Notes under the pieces: generated by a model
Database searches by the model: none
The model's input: only the letters and a program-made list of their open reading frames with translations
Told to the model about the DNA's origin: nothing
Shown here: piece by piece, positions 1 to 10,152 of the stretch
Layout: every line of letters starts with the position of its first letter
How positions within the stretch are numbered: position 1 is the stretch's first letter
Assembly: GCA_025927955.1 (NCBI GenBank)
Contig: JAICKK010000015.1
Span: 1 to 35,818 of the forward strand
DNA: 35,818 nt
DNA from: Nocardioidaceae bacterium
GTDB taxonomy: Bacteria; Actinomycetota; Actinomycetes; Propionibacteriales; Nocardioidaceae
Reading direction: 5' to 3'
Made by a program: the position numbers and the translations under genes

Positions 1-1
1 C

Positions 2-26
2 AACCAGCCGTGGGGCGGAGCTGGTT
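2..26 (-). terminator. Possible short hairpin at the end of the DUF3500 gene
   Basis: AACCAGC (2-8) and GCTGGTT (20-26) form a 7-bp stem with an 11-nt loop that touches the stop codon of the DUF3500 gene. There is no T tract in view because the window ends here. It may be a weak terminator or chance pairing. Confidence 0.25.
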
Positions 27-940
27 CAGCGGTGCTCGTCCGCGTAGTGCGCGGCCAGCAGGTCCTCCCCCCAGTCGCGCCGCACGTCGCGCACCACCGT
101 GTGCACGTGGTTGGCGCCGTCCTGGGTGTTGTCGAGCTCGACGAGGAGGCTGCCGGCCCGCAGCGCGTAGTAGTGCGGCTCGCCAGGGTCGGTCCCGCCC
201 AGCCACGCGAACGTCGCCTCCTCCGGTACGACGAGGGCGGCCGGGTCGCTGCGCCCGGCGTACCAGTCGAGCAGCGCGGCCAGCCGGGCCTGCTGGCCGG
301 TGTCGAGCTCGGCGTAGGCGATCCCCGACGGTACGGCGGAGAGGTCGGCGCGCGTCGCGTTGCCGGTCAGGATGTCCGAGGGAGGCTCGCCGGAGAGGAC
401 GGCGCGGGCTCGCTGCGCCTCGTCGAGGGAGACGACGAGCTCGCGGGCGAGGTCCTCCTCCTCGGGCAGCGCGCGGCTGCCGTCCGGGGCGACCGCGGGG
501 TTGGCGCCCAGGAACAGCGGCAGCACCACCGACGAGGAGCCGACCACGGTGGCGTGGACGCAGACGTGGTGGCCACCGACCCGCCAGCCCCACGGCCGGC
601 TCCCCTCGGGGTCGCCGAACACGGCGAACCAGTAGTGCAGCGGATGGCGACGCTCGTAGCCGCGCCGCCGCCGGCTCCTCTCCAGGTCGTGCAGCACCGA
701 CTCGAGCGCCATCACCGCCCAGGCGCTCGCGAAGCCTCGTTCGCTCAGCCCGGTGCGGAGCAGGGCCAGCGCGGCGTCGCGCTGCACCTGATCCATGTCG
801 GCGAGGGCCAGCCCCGGACGCGTGCCGGGGGTGTACTGCCAGCGCACCCGCTGCGGCGAGTCCCAACTGAGGGCCAGCGCTCGCCGCTGATCGTCGGGGA
901 CCAGGTCGGTGAGGGCGGCCGCGGCCTCTGCGGGCTGCAC
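26..940 (-). CDS. DUF3500 domain-containing protein
   Basis: This 304-residue protein looks like a DUF3500 (PF12006) family member; its biochemical role is not known to me. It opens with an Ala/Asp-rich helix (about residues 1-20). A central stretch, HYWFAVFGDP...GWRVGGHHVCVH (about 103-130), is typical of the family, and the end (HYYALRAGSLLVELDNTQ) also looks family-specific with several conserved His and Trp. I see no signal peptide or membrane segment, so it is probably cytoplasmic. The GTG start at 940 lies one base past the ppdK stop codon (942-944), so the two genes are almost certainly cotranscribed and possibly translationally coupled. No functional link to PPDK is known to me. Confidence 0.8.
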   Translation of the reverse strand: MQPAEAAAALTDLVPDDQRRALALSWDSPQRVRWQYTPGTRPGLALADMDQVQRDAALALLRTGLSERGFASAWAVMALESVLHDLERSRRRRGYERRHPLHYWFAVFGDPEGSRPWGWRVGGHHVCVHATVVGSSSVVLPLFLGANPAVAPDGSRALPEEEDLARELVVSLDEAQRARAVLSGEPPSDILTGNATRADLSAVPSGIAYAELDTGQQARLAALLDWYAGRSDPAALVVPEEATFAWLGGTDPGEPHYYALRAGSLLVELDNTQDGANHVHTVVRDVRRDWGEDLLAAHYADEHR

Positions 941-941
941 G

Positions 942-3623
<2,682 letters not shown>

Positions 3624-3678
3624 GGCCCGATCATGCCTTGGATGGCGCCAACAGGACATGGACCGCGCACAGACAGCC

Positions 3679-3710
3679 GGGACACCTGTGGATTGAGCCA
3701 GAAGTGTCCC
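3679..3710. promoter_or_regulatory. Inverted repeat between ppdK and the DUF2786 gene
   Basis: GGGACAC (3679-3685) and GTGTCCC (3704-3710) are perfect 7-bp arms separated by 18 bases, inside the roughly 110-bp divergent spacer and just upstream of the DUF2786 gene start. It could be an operator or a leader hairpin; no convincing -35/-10 pair was seen in this spacer. Confidence 0.3.
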
Positions 3711-3733
3711 CGCGCATGGGTAGGTTGCGCCGC

Positions 3734-5149
3734 ATGGGCAGGAACAACAAGGCACGGCGAGCAGCCAAGGCGAGGACACGGGCGCGGGCCCGCGCCCGTG
3801 GAGGCCCCGGCGAGCGCACCCGGCCGGCCGACGGCGGCTCCGGGTGGGTCGGCGGGGGCTGGTCGGCACCGGAGGAGCCCGCCTTCGACGACGTCGCGGC
3901 GGCGGCGTACACGTGGCTGATGGCCGCGGAGCGACGCGGCGAGCCCTCGGCGGCGACGCTCGAGCAGAGCCTGCTCCGGATGTCGCGGACGACGCTGTGC
4001 ACGGCCGCCGAGTCGCTGCTCCTGGAGCATCTCGGTGCCGTCTGGGCGGCGGGCTGGCAGCCTTCGGAGCTGCGTCGCCAGGGCGTCATCGGCAGCTCGA
4101 GCGCGGCCGCTGGCCGGCTCATCGCCGTGGCCATCTCCGCCGACCACGCCCGCCGCCCGGCCCGCACCCTCGACTCGCGCTGGCTCGCGCAGGTGGAGTC
4201 CCTGCACCTGCCGGCGGTCGAGGGACGCCCCGGATGGCTCTCGCGGTGGTCCCGCGACGAGGGTCTGGAGCGGGCCGCCCTGGTCGAGGTCGTCCTCGAC
4301 GCGATGGACAACCTCCTGCGGCTGCCCGCCCTCGAGCCGCTCCTCCCGCCGCCGGGCAGCACCGGGACCTCGCCGGGAGCGGGACGGCGTGGTGGCCAGG
4401 TCGACCCGCTGCTCGAGCGGATCCGCAACCTGCTCGCCAAGGCGGAGTCGACGACCTTCGAGGCCGAGGCGACCGCGTTCACCGCGAAGGCACAGGAGCT
4501 GATGACCCGCCACGCGGTCGACGCCGCGCTGCTGGCGGGAGCCACGGACACGCCGCCCGGACCGGTGGAGGTCCGGATGCCGGTCGACGCGCCGTACGCG
4601 GACGCGAAGTCGCTGCTCCTGCACACCGTCGCGGAGGCGGGCCGCTGCCGGGCCGTCTTCATGCCCCGGGTGAGCATGTCGACGGTCCTCGGTTACGGCG
4701 AGGACGTGGCCGGGGTCGAGCTGCTGTTCACCTCCCTTCTCGTCCAGGCCCAGCACGCGCTCGCCGAGGCGGCCCGGCATGCCGCCCCGGGCACCCGGAC
4801 CCGCAGCCAGTCCTACCGGTCCGCGTTCCTCCTCGCGTTCGCGCAGCGCATCGGGGAGCGGCTCCGGGAGATCAACGACGCGGTGCTCGCGAGCGCGGAG
4901 GCCGAGCACGGAGGCAGGTTCCTGCCCGTGCTGGAGTCGCAGTCGGACTCCCTGGACGCGTTCATGGCCGAACGCTTCCGCGACACCGTCACCTCGCGGG
5001 TGCGGGGCGGCTACGACGCCGCCGGCTGGACCGGTGGCAGGTTCGCCGCCGACCGCGCACGGCTCACCTTCGGCGAGCTCCCGGACGACGAGCGGCGCGA
5101 GGCCCAGCCGGAGCCCACTAGTCCGCGGTCACCCCGGCCCACAGGTTGA
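3734..5149 (+). CDS. DUF2786 domain-containing protein
   Basis: This 471-residue protein has a very basic N-terminus (MGRNNKARRAAKARTRARAR), a long helical middle and a DUF2786 (PF10979) segment at about residues 224-268, marked by LLERIRNLLAKAEST and AQELMTRHAVD. The C-terminal half (about 280-460) is helical and resembles the tail usual in actinobacterial DUF2786 proteins. The function is unknown; the basic N-terminus could bind nucleic acid (inference). An in-frame ATG at 3716 is an alternative start; 3734 is preferred because MGRNNKARRAAK is a common beginning. The 3' end overlaps the convergent aldo/keto reductase gene by 32 bases. Confidence 0.75.
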   Translation: MGRNNKARRAAKARTRARARARGGPGERTRPADGGSGWVGGGWSAPEEPAFDDVAAAAYTWLMAAERRGEPSAATLEQSLLRMSRTTLCTAAESLLLEHLGAVWAAGWQPSELRRQGVIGSSSAAAGRLIAVAISADHARRPARTLDSRWLAQVESLHLPAVEGRPGWLSRWSRDEGLERAALVEVVLDAMDNLLRLPALEPLLPPPGSTGTSPGAGRRGGQVDPLLERIRNLLAKAESTTFEAEATAFTAKAQELMTRHAVDAALLAGATDTPPGPVEVRMPVDAPYADAKSLLLHTVAEAGRCRAVFMPRVSMSTVLGYGEDVAGVELLFTSLLVQAQHALAEAARHAAPGTRTRSQSYRSAFLLAFAQRIGERLREINDAVLASAEAEHGGRFLPVLESQSDSLDAFMAERFRDTVTSRVRGGYDAAGWTGGRFAADRARLTFGELPDDERREAQPEPTSPRSPRPTG

Positions 5150-6152
5150 TGCCGGCCTCGACCGCGTCCTCGTCGATGGCGGCCAGCTCGTCGTCGGTGA
5201 TCGGCGGGCCGGAGAGCGCGTCGAGGTTGGTGTCGAGCTGCTCCACCGACGAGGCGCCGATCACCGCCGAGGTCACCCGGCGGTCCCGCAGCACCCACTG
5301 CAGCGCCAGCTGGGCGAGCTTCTGCCCGCGCTTCCCGGCGATCTCGTCGAGGCGGCGGACGTGGCCGAGCGTCGCCTCGTCCAGGTGGTCCTGCGGCAGC
5401 GTGCTCTGGTGGCGCGCGGCGCGGGAGTCGGCGGGCACGCCGTCGAGGTAGCGGTCGGTCAGCAGCCCCTGGGCGAGCGCGGTGAACACGATGCAGCCCA
5501 TGCCCTGGTCCTCGAGCTCGTCGAGCAGGCCCTTCTCGATCCAGCGGTTGAGCATGCTGTACGACGGCTGGTGGATGAGCAGCGGCGTGCCCAGCTCACG
5601 GGCGATCGTCGCCGCCTCGCGGGTCTTGGCGGCCGAGTAGGAGGAGATCCCGATGTAGAGCGCCTTGCCGGTGCGCACCGCATGGTCGAGCGCGGTCATG
5701 GTCTCCTCGACCGGCGTCTCCGGGTCGAAGCGGTGGCTGTAGAAGATGTCGACGTAGTCCAGCCCCATCCGGGACAGGGACTGGTCGAGCGAGGCCAGGA
5801 CGTACTTGCGGGAGCCGCCGCCCTGCCCGTAGGGACCGGGCCACATGTCCCAGCCCGCCTTCGTGGAGATCACCAGCTCGTCGCGCAGCCCGGCGAAGTC
5901 CTCGCGCAGGTAGCGGCCGAAGTTCTCCTCTGCCCGGCCGTAGGGCGGCCCGTAGTTGTTGGCGAGGTCGAAGTGCGTCACACCGCGGTCGAACGCCCGC
6001 CGCAGGATCGCGCGCTGGGTGTCCTCGGGCCGGTCGTCGCCGAAGTTCTGCCACAGGCCCAGCGACAGCGCGGGCAGCTTGAGCCCCGACCGCCCGGTGA
6101 AGCGGTAGTCCATCGTGTCGTAGCGGTCCTCGGCCGGGTGGTAGGCGCTCAT
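5118..6152 (-). CDS. Aldo/keto reductase, L-glyceraldehyde 3-phosphate reductase (YghZ/GpR) type
   Basis: A 344-residue NADPH-dependent aldo/keto reductase very like E. coli YghZ, which reduces L-glyceraldehyde 3-phosphate and detoxifies methylglyoxal. The catalytic tetrad is complete: Asp62 and Tyr67 in FDLANNYGPP, Lys98 in STKAGWDMWPGPYG and His140 in YVDIFYSHRFD. The cofactor-binding end, VTSAVIGASSVEQL, is present near residues 300-313. The ATG at 6152 gives the N-terminus expected for YghZ (ERY/DRYD then MxYRxxGRSGLKLPALSLGLW); a later ATG at Met14 is possible. The gene converges on and overlaps the DUF2786 gene. Substrate in this organism is not shown by context. Confidence 0.92.
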   Translation of the reverse strand: MSAYHPAEDRYDTMDYRFTGRSGLKLPALSLGLWQNFGDDRPEDTQRAILRRAFDRGVTHFDLANNYGPPYGRAEENFGRYLREDFAGLRDELVISTKAGWDMWPGPYGQGGGSRKYVLASLDQSLSRMGLDYVDIFYSHRFDPETPVEETMTALDHAVRTGKALYIGISSYSAAKTREAATIARELGTPLLIHQPSYSMLNRWIEKGLLDELEDQGMGCIVFTALAQGLLTDRYLDGVPADSRAARHQSTLPQDHLDEATLGHVRRLDEIAGKRGQKLAQLALQWVLRDRRVTSAVIGASSVEQLDTNLDALSGPPITDDELAAIDEDAVEAGINLWAGVTAD

Positions 6153-6221
6153 GGGAGTATCGAAGCATCGGCCGCGGACGCCTCCGCCGCCGGGTCCGGC
6201 CCGGCCGCGTCCCTCCTCCGG

Positions 6222-6437
6222 TCAGCCGGCGCGTCGGGTGGCCTCGAGCACCGCGGGGCGCAGCGCGCTCGGCGTGACCCCCACCTCGTCCAGCGTGGCG
6301 CCCACCACCCGGTCGCCGACACGTGCCAGCCCGAGCAGCAGGTGCTCGGGCCGCACCTGCGAGGCCGTCGACTCGCCGGCGATGCGCGTGGCCGCCTCGA
6401 CCACGCGCCGGGTCGGCCTGATGAACCGCTCGAGCAT
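6222..6437 (-). CDS. Small single ClpN-domain protein
   Basis: This 71-residue protein resembles one half of the Clp N-terminal repeat domain (PF02861) found at the front of ClpA/ClpC, with the landmark RPEHLLLGLARVGD (about residues 28-41) and no ATPase domain. Such mini-ClpN proteins may act as adaptor-like or substrate-binding modules; this is inference. A good ribosome-binding site (GGGAGGG) sits about 6 bases before the ATG at 6437. It lies 13 bases after the stop codon of a frameshifted helix-turn-helix gene, an arrangement I recognise as a recurrent actinobacterial pair. Both are probably expressed from the region of the two inverted repeats at 6663-6705. Confidence 0.7.
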   Translation of the reverse strand: MLERFIRPTRRVVEAATRIAGESTASQVRPEHLLLGLARVGDRVVGATLDEVGVTPSALRPAVLEATRRAG

Positions 6438-6450
6438 CGTGTGCCCTCCC

Positions 6451-6658
6451 TCAGCGCCTTCCGTGCTTCTTGTGGGCCGCCTGCCGGCTGACGCCGAGCA
6501 CGTCGGCGATCCCCTGCCAGGACCAGCCGAGCTCGCGCGCGGCGGACCTGAGCGCCCTCGAGGTGCTCGCAGAGCCGGTCCAGCGCGCGCACCGCGCGCA
6601 GCCCGGTGCGCGGATCGTCCGCGGAGGCGGCGGTCGCCAGCTCGGCGGTCCCGGTCAT
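6451..6658 (-). pseudogene. Helix-turn-helix regulator, frameshifted in a CG repeat
   Basis: From the ATG at 6658 one frame reads MTGTAELATAASADDPRTGL and on to CEHLEGAQVRRA. After the CG repeat at 6534-6541 the family-like sequence continues in another frame as ELGWSWQGIADVLGVSRQAA and HKKHGRR, ending at the stop 6451-6453. The helix-turn-helix (GWSWQxIADxLGVSRQA) is typical of small actinobacterial regulators next to ClpN-domain genes. The interval is 208 bases; adding two would give 70 clean codons, so loss of one CG unit explains it. It may be a true mutation, phase variation or a sequencing error. An in-frame ATG at 6670 lies inside the neighbouring palindrome and is less likely as start. 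Confidence 0.72.
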
Positions 6659-6662
6659 GGGC

Positions 6663-6705
6663 GTCAACATGCGTTGACACGTCCTGGGCGTCGACCTGGG
6701 TTGAC
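6663..6705. promoter_or_regulatory. Twin inverted repeats GTCRAC-N4-GTTGAC
   Basis: GTCAAC-atgc-GTTGAC (6663-6678) is a perfect 6-bp inverted repeat, and GTCGAC-ctgg-GTTGAC (6690-6705) is a second copy with one mismatch, centres 27 bp apart. They fill the divergent spacer between the HTH/ClpN pair (minus) and the ketopantoate-reductase-like gene (plus, start 6734). The likely binder is the HTH protein (inference), which would then regulate itself and perhaps the divergent gene. The TTGACA of each copy could also serve as a -35 element. Confidence 0.55.
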
Positions 6706-6733
6706 ACGAGGCCGGGGTGGCAGGGTGGGGACC

Positions 6734-7699
6734 GTGCGATGGGTGGTCTACGGAGCCGGCGCGGTCGGCGGCGTGCTCGGCGCCCGGCTGCACGAGGCCG
6801 GCCACGACGTCGTGCTGGTCGCCCGGGGAGAGCACCGGCGCGCGCTCGTGGAGCGGGGACTGACCCTGAGGACGCCCGAGGGCGACCGGACCCTGCAGGT
6901 GCCGACCGTCGGCACCGCGGCCGAGCTGGACCTCGGCGGCCCGACCCTGGTCCTGCTCGCGGTGAAGAGCCAGCAGACGCACGCGGCCGTCGAGGACCTG
7001 GTCGCGGTCACGCCCCCCGAGGTCCCGGTGGCGTCGCTGCAGAACGGCGTCTGCAATGAACGGACGCTGCTGCGGTTCTTCGCCGACGTGTACGGCGTGT
7101 GCGTGATGATGCCGACCGCCCACCTGGAGCCGGGTGTGGTGGAGCAGGAGAGCCACCCTGTGCCCGGCATCCTCGACGTCGGCCGCTGCCCCGGCGGCGT
7201 CGACGCGACCACGCGGGTCGTGGCCGAGGCCTTCCGCTCCGCCGGGTTCGTGTCGCAGCCCCGCGAGGACATCATGGCCTGGAAGCACCGCAAGCTCCTG
7301 GCCAACCTCGCCAACGCGGTCCAGGCCTGCTGCCGGCCGGGCCCGGCGGCCGAGGAGCTCACCGCCCGCGCCCGGGCCGAGGGCGCGGCCGTGCTCCGCC
7401 GGGCGGCCGTCGCGGTGGTGGGCGAGGAGGCGGACCGCGAGCGGCGCGGCGACATCCTGCGCAGCGGCGGCGCCGGCGGCCGCAGCGGGGGGTCCTCCTG
7501 GCAGAGCCTGCGCCGCCGTACCGGCAGCATCGAGTCGGACTACCTCAACGGCGAGGTCGTGCTGCTGGGCCGGCTGCACGGCGAGCCCACCCCCTGCAAC
7601 GAGCTGCTGCGCCGTACCGCCGTCACGATGGCCCGCGAGGGCGCGGCACCGGGGTCGCTGGACGCGCGCGACCTGCTGGCGACCCTGGGCGAGCGCTAG
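6734..7699 (+). CDS. Ketopantoate reductase family (ApbA/PanE-like) oxidoreductase
   Basis: A 321-residue NAD(P)-dependent reductase of the ApbA/PanE fold. The N-terminal Rossmann motif is VVYGAGAVGGVLGARL (GxGxxG at about residues 7-12). The C-terminal helical domain carries WKHRKLLANLANAVQ, with the Lys expected in the active site, and SSWQSLRRRTGSIESDYLNG, the family's substrate-binding signature. PanE makes pantoate for coenzyme A, but many actinobacterial paralogues have unknown substrates and there are no pan genes nearby, so panE is not assigned. The start is GTG at 6734, next to twin inverted repeats. The stop codon shares the palindrome CTAG (7696-7699) with the stop of the convergent methyltransferase gene. 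Confidence 0.85.
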   Translation: MRWVVYGAGAVGGVLGARLHEAGHDVVLVARGEHRRALVERGLTLRTPEGDRTLQVPTVGTAAELDLGGPTLVLLAVKSQQTHAAVEDLVAVTPPEVPVASLQNGVCNERTLLRFFADVYGVCVMMPTAHLEPGVVEQESHPVPGILDVGRCPGGVDATTRVVAEAFRSAGFVSQPREDIMAWKHRKLLANLANAVQACCRPGPAAEELTARARAEGAAVLRRAAVAVVGEEADRERRGDILRSGGAGGRSGGSSWQSLRRRTGSIESDYLNGEVVLLGRLHGEPTPCNELLRRTAVTMAREGAAPGSLDARDLLATLGER

Positions 7700-8307
7700 C
7701 CCGCACGCACCTCGAGGACCCGGAACCCCTTGGCGCTGGCCAGCCTGACCGTCGGGTGACCCTGCTCGTCCAGCCACCGCTGCAGCGAGTCGGCACCGAG
7801 GTTCCTGCCGACCACCAGCACCGCGCGCCCTCCCGGCCGCACCCGCGGCAGCCAGGTCAGCAGCAGGTCGTGGAGCGCCGGCTTGCCGATGCGGACCGGC
7901 GGGTTGGACCAGATCTCCTCGTAGGTCTCGTCCGCCGGCACCTCTCCCGGCGTCGACACGCGCACCCGGTCGCCCAGGCGCAGGGAGGCGGCATTCTCCC
8001 CGGCGAGCCGCACCGCCCGCTCGTTCACGTCGACCGCGCGTACGACGGACCCGGGCACCGCCGTGGCCAGGGCGAGCGCGATGACGCCGTACCCGCATCC
8101 GAGGTCGAGGTAGCTGCGCGCGGTCGGCGGCTCGGTCTCGCGGAACAGCACCGCGGTGCCGACGTCGAGCCGACCCTGGGCGAACACGCCGGACCCGGAG
8201 ACGAGCCGCAGCTCGTGGCCCCACACCCGCGCGGTGACCGGCTGCCGACGGAACGGCACCGACGGGTCGGCCGAGAAGTAGTGCTCACCCACCGGGCTCA
8301 CCGTCAC
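7696..8307 (-). CDS. Class I SAM methyltransferase, RsmC-like (small-domain MTS)
   Basis: A 203-residue S-adenosylmethionine-dependent methyltransferase of the MTS family (PF05175). Motif I is YLDLGCGYGVIA (about residues 66-77) and the N6/N2-type motif is SNPPVRIGK (about 134-142), which is typical of RsmC/RlmG enzymes that methylate guanine N2 in rRNA. It matches only the catalytic half of E. coli RsmC, as is usual in Actinobacteria. The GTG at 8307 overlaps the end of truA by 23 bases; later GTG starts (for example near 8292) are possible. Pairing with truA suggests RNA modification. The exact target base is not shown. Confidence 0.85.
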   Translation of the reverse strand: MTVSPVGEHYFSADPSVPFRRQPVTARVWGHELRLVSGSGVFAQGRLDVGTAVLFRETEPPTARSYLDLGCGYGVIALALATAVPGSVVRAVDVNERAVRLAGENAASLRLGDRVRVSTPGEVPADETYEEIWSNPPVRIGKPALHDLLLTWLPRVRPGGRAVLVVGRNLGADSLQRWLDEQGHPTVRLASAKGFRVLEVRAG

Positions 8308-9142
8308 GGCCGCCCGCAGGGACCCGGAGCCGTCTCGTGGCGGCGGCGCGGGCGCCCAGCTCGTCGTCGGGCGGGTAGCAGACCTCCTCGAGCGTGAGCC
8401 CGTGCGCGTGCAGCACGGTGACGGCGCCGTCCCGCACGCCGCGGCGCAGGCGCTCGCCGGGCCAGCCCGCGTCCCGCCGTCCCTCCCCGACCGCGACCAG
8501 GGCGCCGACGAGGGCGCGCACCATGTGGTGGCAGAAGGCGTCGGCGCGCACGGTCGCGACCGCGACCCCGGAGTCGTCCCGCCCCCAGCCCAGCTCGAGC
8601 AGGGAGCGGACCGTGGTCGCCCCCGCGCGGGGCCGGCAGAAGGCGGCGAAGTCGTGCTCGCCGACCAGTGCCCGGCTCGCCCGGTTCATCGCCTCGAGGT
8701 CCAGTCGTCTCGGCCAGGTGAGCACGGTGTGCCGCACGAGCGGGTCGACGAGCTCCGGCGCGTCGGCGATCCGGTAGGCGTACCGGCGCCAGGACGCCGA
8801 GAACCTCGCGTCGAAGCCGGCCGGGGCCTCCCCGGCTCTGCGCACCCGGAGGTCGGCAGGCAGAACCCCGTTGACCCGGCGCAGCAGCGCCTGCGCCGGC
8901 GGTGCGGAGCTCCGGCCGGCGGCGGCGGAGAGGACGCCGGGCTCCACGTCGAGATGGGCGACCTGTCCACGGGCGTGCACGCCGGCGTCCGTCCGCCCCG
9001 CGCAGGTCACCGTCACGGCCTCGAGGCGCAGCACCTGGGCGAGCGCGGCCTCGAGCAGTCCCTGGACGGTGCGCAGGCCCGGCTGCGCGGCCCAGCCGTG
9101 GAAGGCCGTGCCGTCGTAGGCGAGGTCGAGTCGTAGCCGCAC
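8285..9142 (-). CDS. truA: tRNA pseudouridine(38-40) synthase TruA
   Basis: TruA isomerises uridines 38-40 of the tRNA anticodon arm to pseudouridine. The 285-residue protein begins with LDLAYDGTAFHGWAAQPGLR and has the catalytic motif CAGRTDAGVHARGQVAHLD, with nucleophile Asp52. The C-terminal half carries the family's FCHHMVRALVGALVAVGEG segment (about 210-228). The GTG start at 9142 gives the expected short N-terminus. In many Actinobacteria truA directly follows rplQ; here it lies about 9.2 kb away with an accessory block in between. The methyltransferase gene overlaps its end, suggesting an RNA-modification operon. Confidence 0.96.
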   Translation of the reverse strand: MRLRLDLAYDGTAFHGWAAQPGLRTVQGLLEAALAQVLRLEAVTVTCAGRTDAGVHARGQVAHLDVEPGVLSAAAGRSSAPPAQALLRRVNGVLPADLRVRRAGEAPAGFDARFSASWRRYAYRIADAPELVDPLVRHTVLTWPRRLDLEAMNRASRALVGEHDFAAFCRPRAGATTVRSLLELGWGRDDSGVAVATVRADAFCHHMVRALVGALVAVGEGRRDAGWPGERLRRGVRDGAVTVLHAHGLTLEEVCYPPDDELGARAAATRRLRVPAGGRDGEPGG

Positions 9143-9171
9143 CTGGGCATCCTCGCAAACCGGCGCTCGGC

Positions 9172-9207
9172 TTGCGCCGGCGGATGTGTACCGCTACATT
9201 CAATACA
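9172..9207 (+). promoter_or_regulatory. Candidate promoter and operator of the membrane protein-gntR operon
   Basis: TTGCGC (9172-9177) and TACATT (9195-9200) are separated by 17 bases, a good -35/-10 pair in this GC-rich setting, and lie about 32 bases before the ATG at 9232. TGTA (9187-9190) and TACA (9204-9207) flank the -10 box as inverted arms, which would suit binding by the GntR protein encoded in the same operon (inference). Confidence 0.5.
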
Positions 9208-9231
9208 ACCCTTGGGACAAAGGACGCAGCG

Positions 9232-10152
9232 ATGGGACCCCTCGCCAGGACGGCCGTCTACGTCGTCCTCACCGCCGGCATCGTCACGGCGAGCCGCTGG
9301 CGGACGGCCCGGCCGCGAGCGCAGCAGCGGATGGACGAGATCTGGCGGAGGACCGGTGTGACCCTGGGCCCCGAGGCGGCCGCCCGGCTGCTCCCGGTGA
9401 TGGTCAGGCGGACGGCCTGGCCGTTGTTCGGCGGGGTGCTCTGCTACCTGGTCGCCTTCGTCCCGATGTCCGTGCTGCTGGAGTGGAGGCCGGGCGCGGA
9501 GCGTGGCCCCTGGGGGCCGGTCAGGGACGGATCGCCGCTCAGCGTGCTGCTCACCATCGCCGTGTGTGGGTTCGCCGCTGTGACGGGCAGCCTCCTCGGC
9601 CACCTGTTGGTCGGCCACCGCAGCTTCCCCCGAGCGCCCGGCGACGTGCGGTCCGCGCGCGCGAGTGCTCGCACGCCCTCCGACTACGTCGCCCCGGCAC
9701 TGCTGTCCGCATGGCGCCGCTCGACCCTGGGGGTCACCATCGTCCTCGTCCTGGACGCCAGCGTGCTGCCGGCTCGGGAGGCGGCCGTCGGCCTCGTCGT
9801 CCTGACCCTCCTCGCCCTCACGCTGCTGCTGGCCGGCGGCTCGTGGCTGGTCCTGCGGGCCCTGCTCGACCGGCCCCTGCCGAGCGCGTCGCGCGACGAG
9901 CTGGTGTGGCGTGAGGCGGCGCTCTCCGACTCGATGCAGCAGATCGTCGGCGGGGCGGCGCTGGTCGGCCTCCTCGCGTTCGTCACCGGGGTGGGCGCGG
10001 TGTACCTCTTCCTGCATCAGGTGCCGCTGTGGTCCGCGGCCGCGGCGGTGGTGCTCGGCGTCACCGGGACGGCCGCCTGCGGGCACCTCGCCTGGCGGGC
10101 ATGGCGGCACCCCGCACCCTCGGCCCTGCAGTGGCGAGGCGTCGCCGAGTGA
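9232..10152 (+). CDS. Multi-pass membrane protein of unknown function, paired with GntR
   Basis: I do not recognise a named family. The 306-residue protein has about six or seven hydrophobic segments: near residues 3-20, 62-84, 104-128, 160-178, 183-210, 243-263 and 266-290. A charged cytoplasmic-looking region lies between the first two, and a polar Arg/Ser-rich loop lies at about 130-155. No enzymatic motif is visible. A ribosome-binding site AAAGGA (9219-9224) precedes the ATG at 9232. Its TGA overlaps the GTG of the gntR gene (GTGA, 10149-10152), so the two are translationally coupled. By analogy with YtrA-type operons, the GntR protein probably represses this gene; the trigger is unknown. 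Confidence 0.75.
   Translation: MGPLARTAVYVVLTAGIVTASRWRTARPRAQQRMDEIWRRTGVTLGPEAAARLLPVMVRRTAWPLFGGVLCYLVAFVPMSVLLEWRPGAERGPWGPVRDGSPLSVLLTIAVCGFAAVTGSLLGHLLVGHRSFPRAPGDVRSARASARTPSDYVAPALLSAWRRSTLGVTIVLVLDASVLPAREAAVGLVVLTLLALTLLLAGGSWLVLRALLDRPLPSASRDELVWREAALSDSMQQIVGGAALVGLLAFVTGVGAVYLFLHQVPLWSAAAAVVLGVTGTAACGHLAWRAWRHPAPSALQWRGVAE

Noticed and set aside
3624-3869. Upstream extension of ppdK by 82 residues
   Set aside because: The added part is Pro/Arg/Cys-rich, has no family similarity and would run into the oppositely directed DUF2786 gene; the normal PPDK N-terminus begins at 3623.
6149-8224. Minus-strand open frame of about 690 codons opposite the reductase gene
   Set aside because: Low-complexity Arg/Ala/Gly sequence from codon-position bias; only its short stretch at the HTH gene has meaning.
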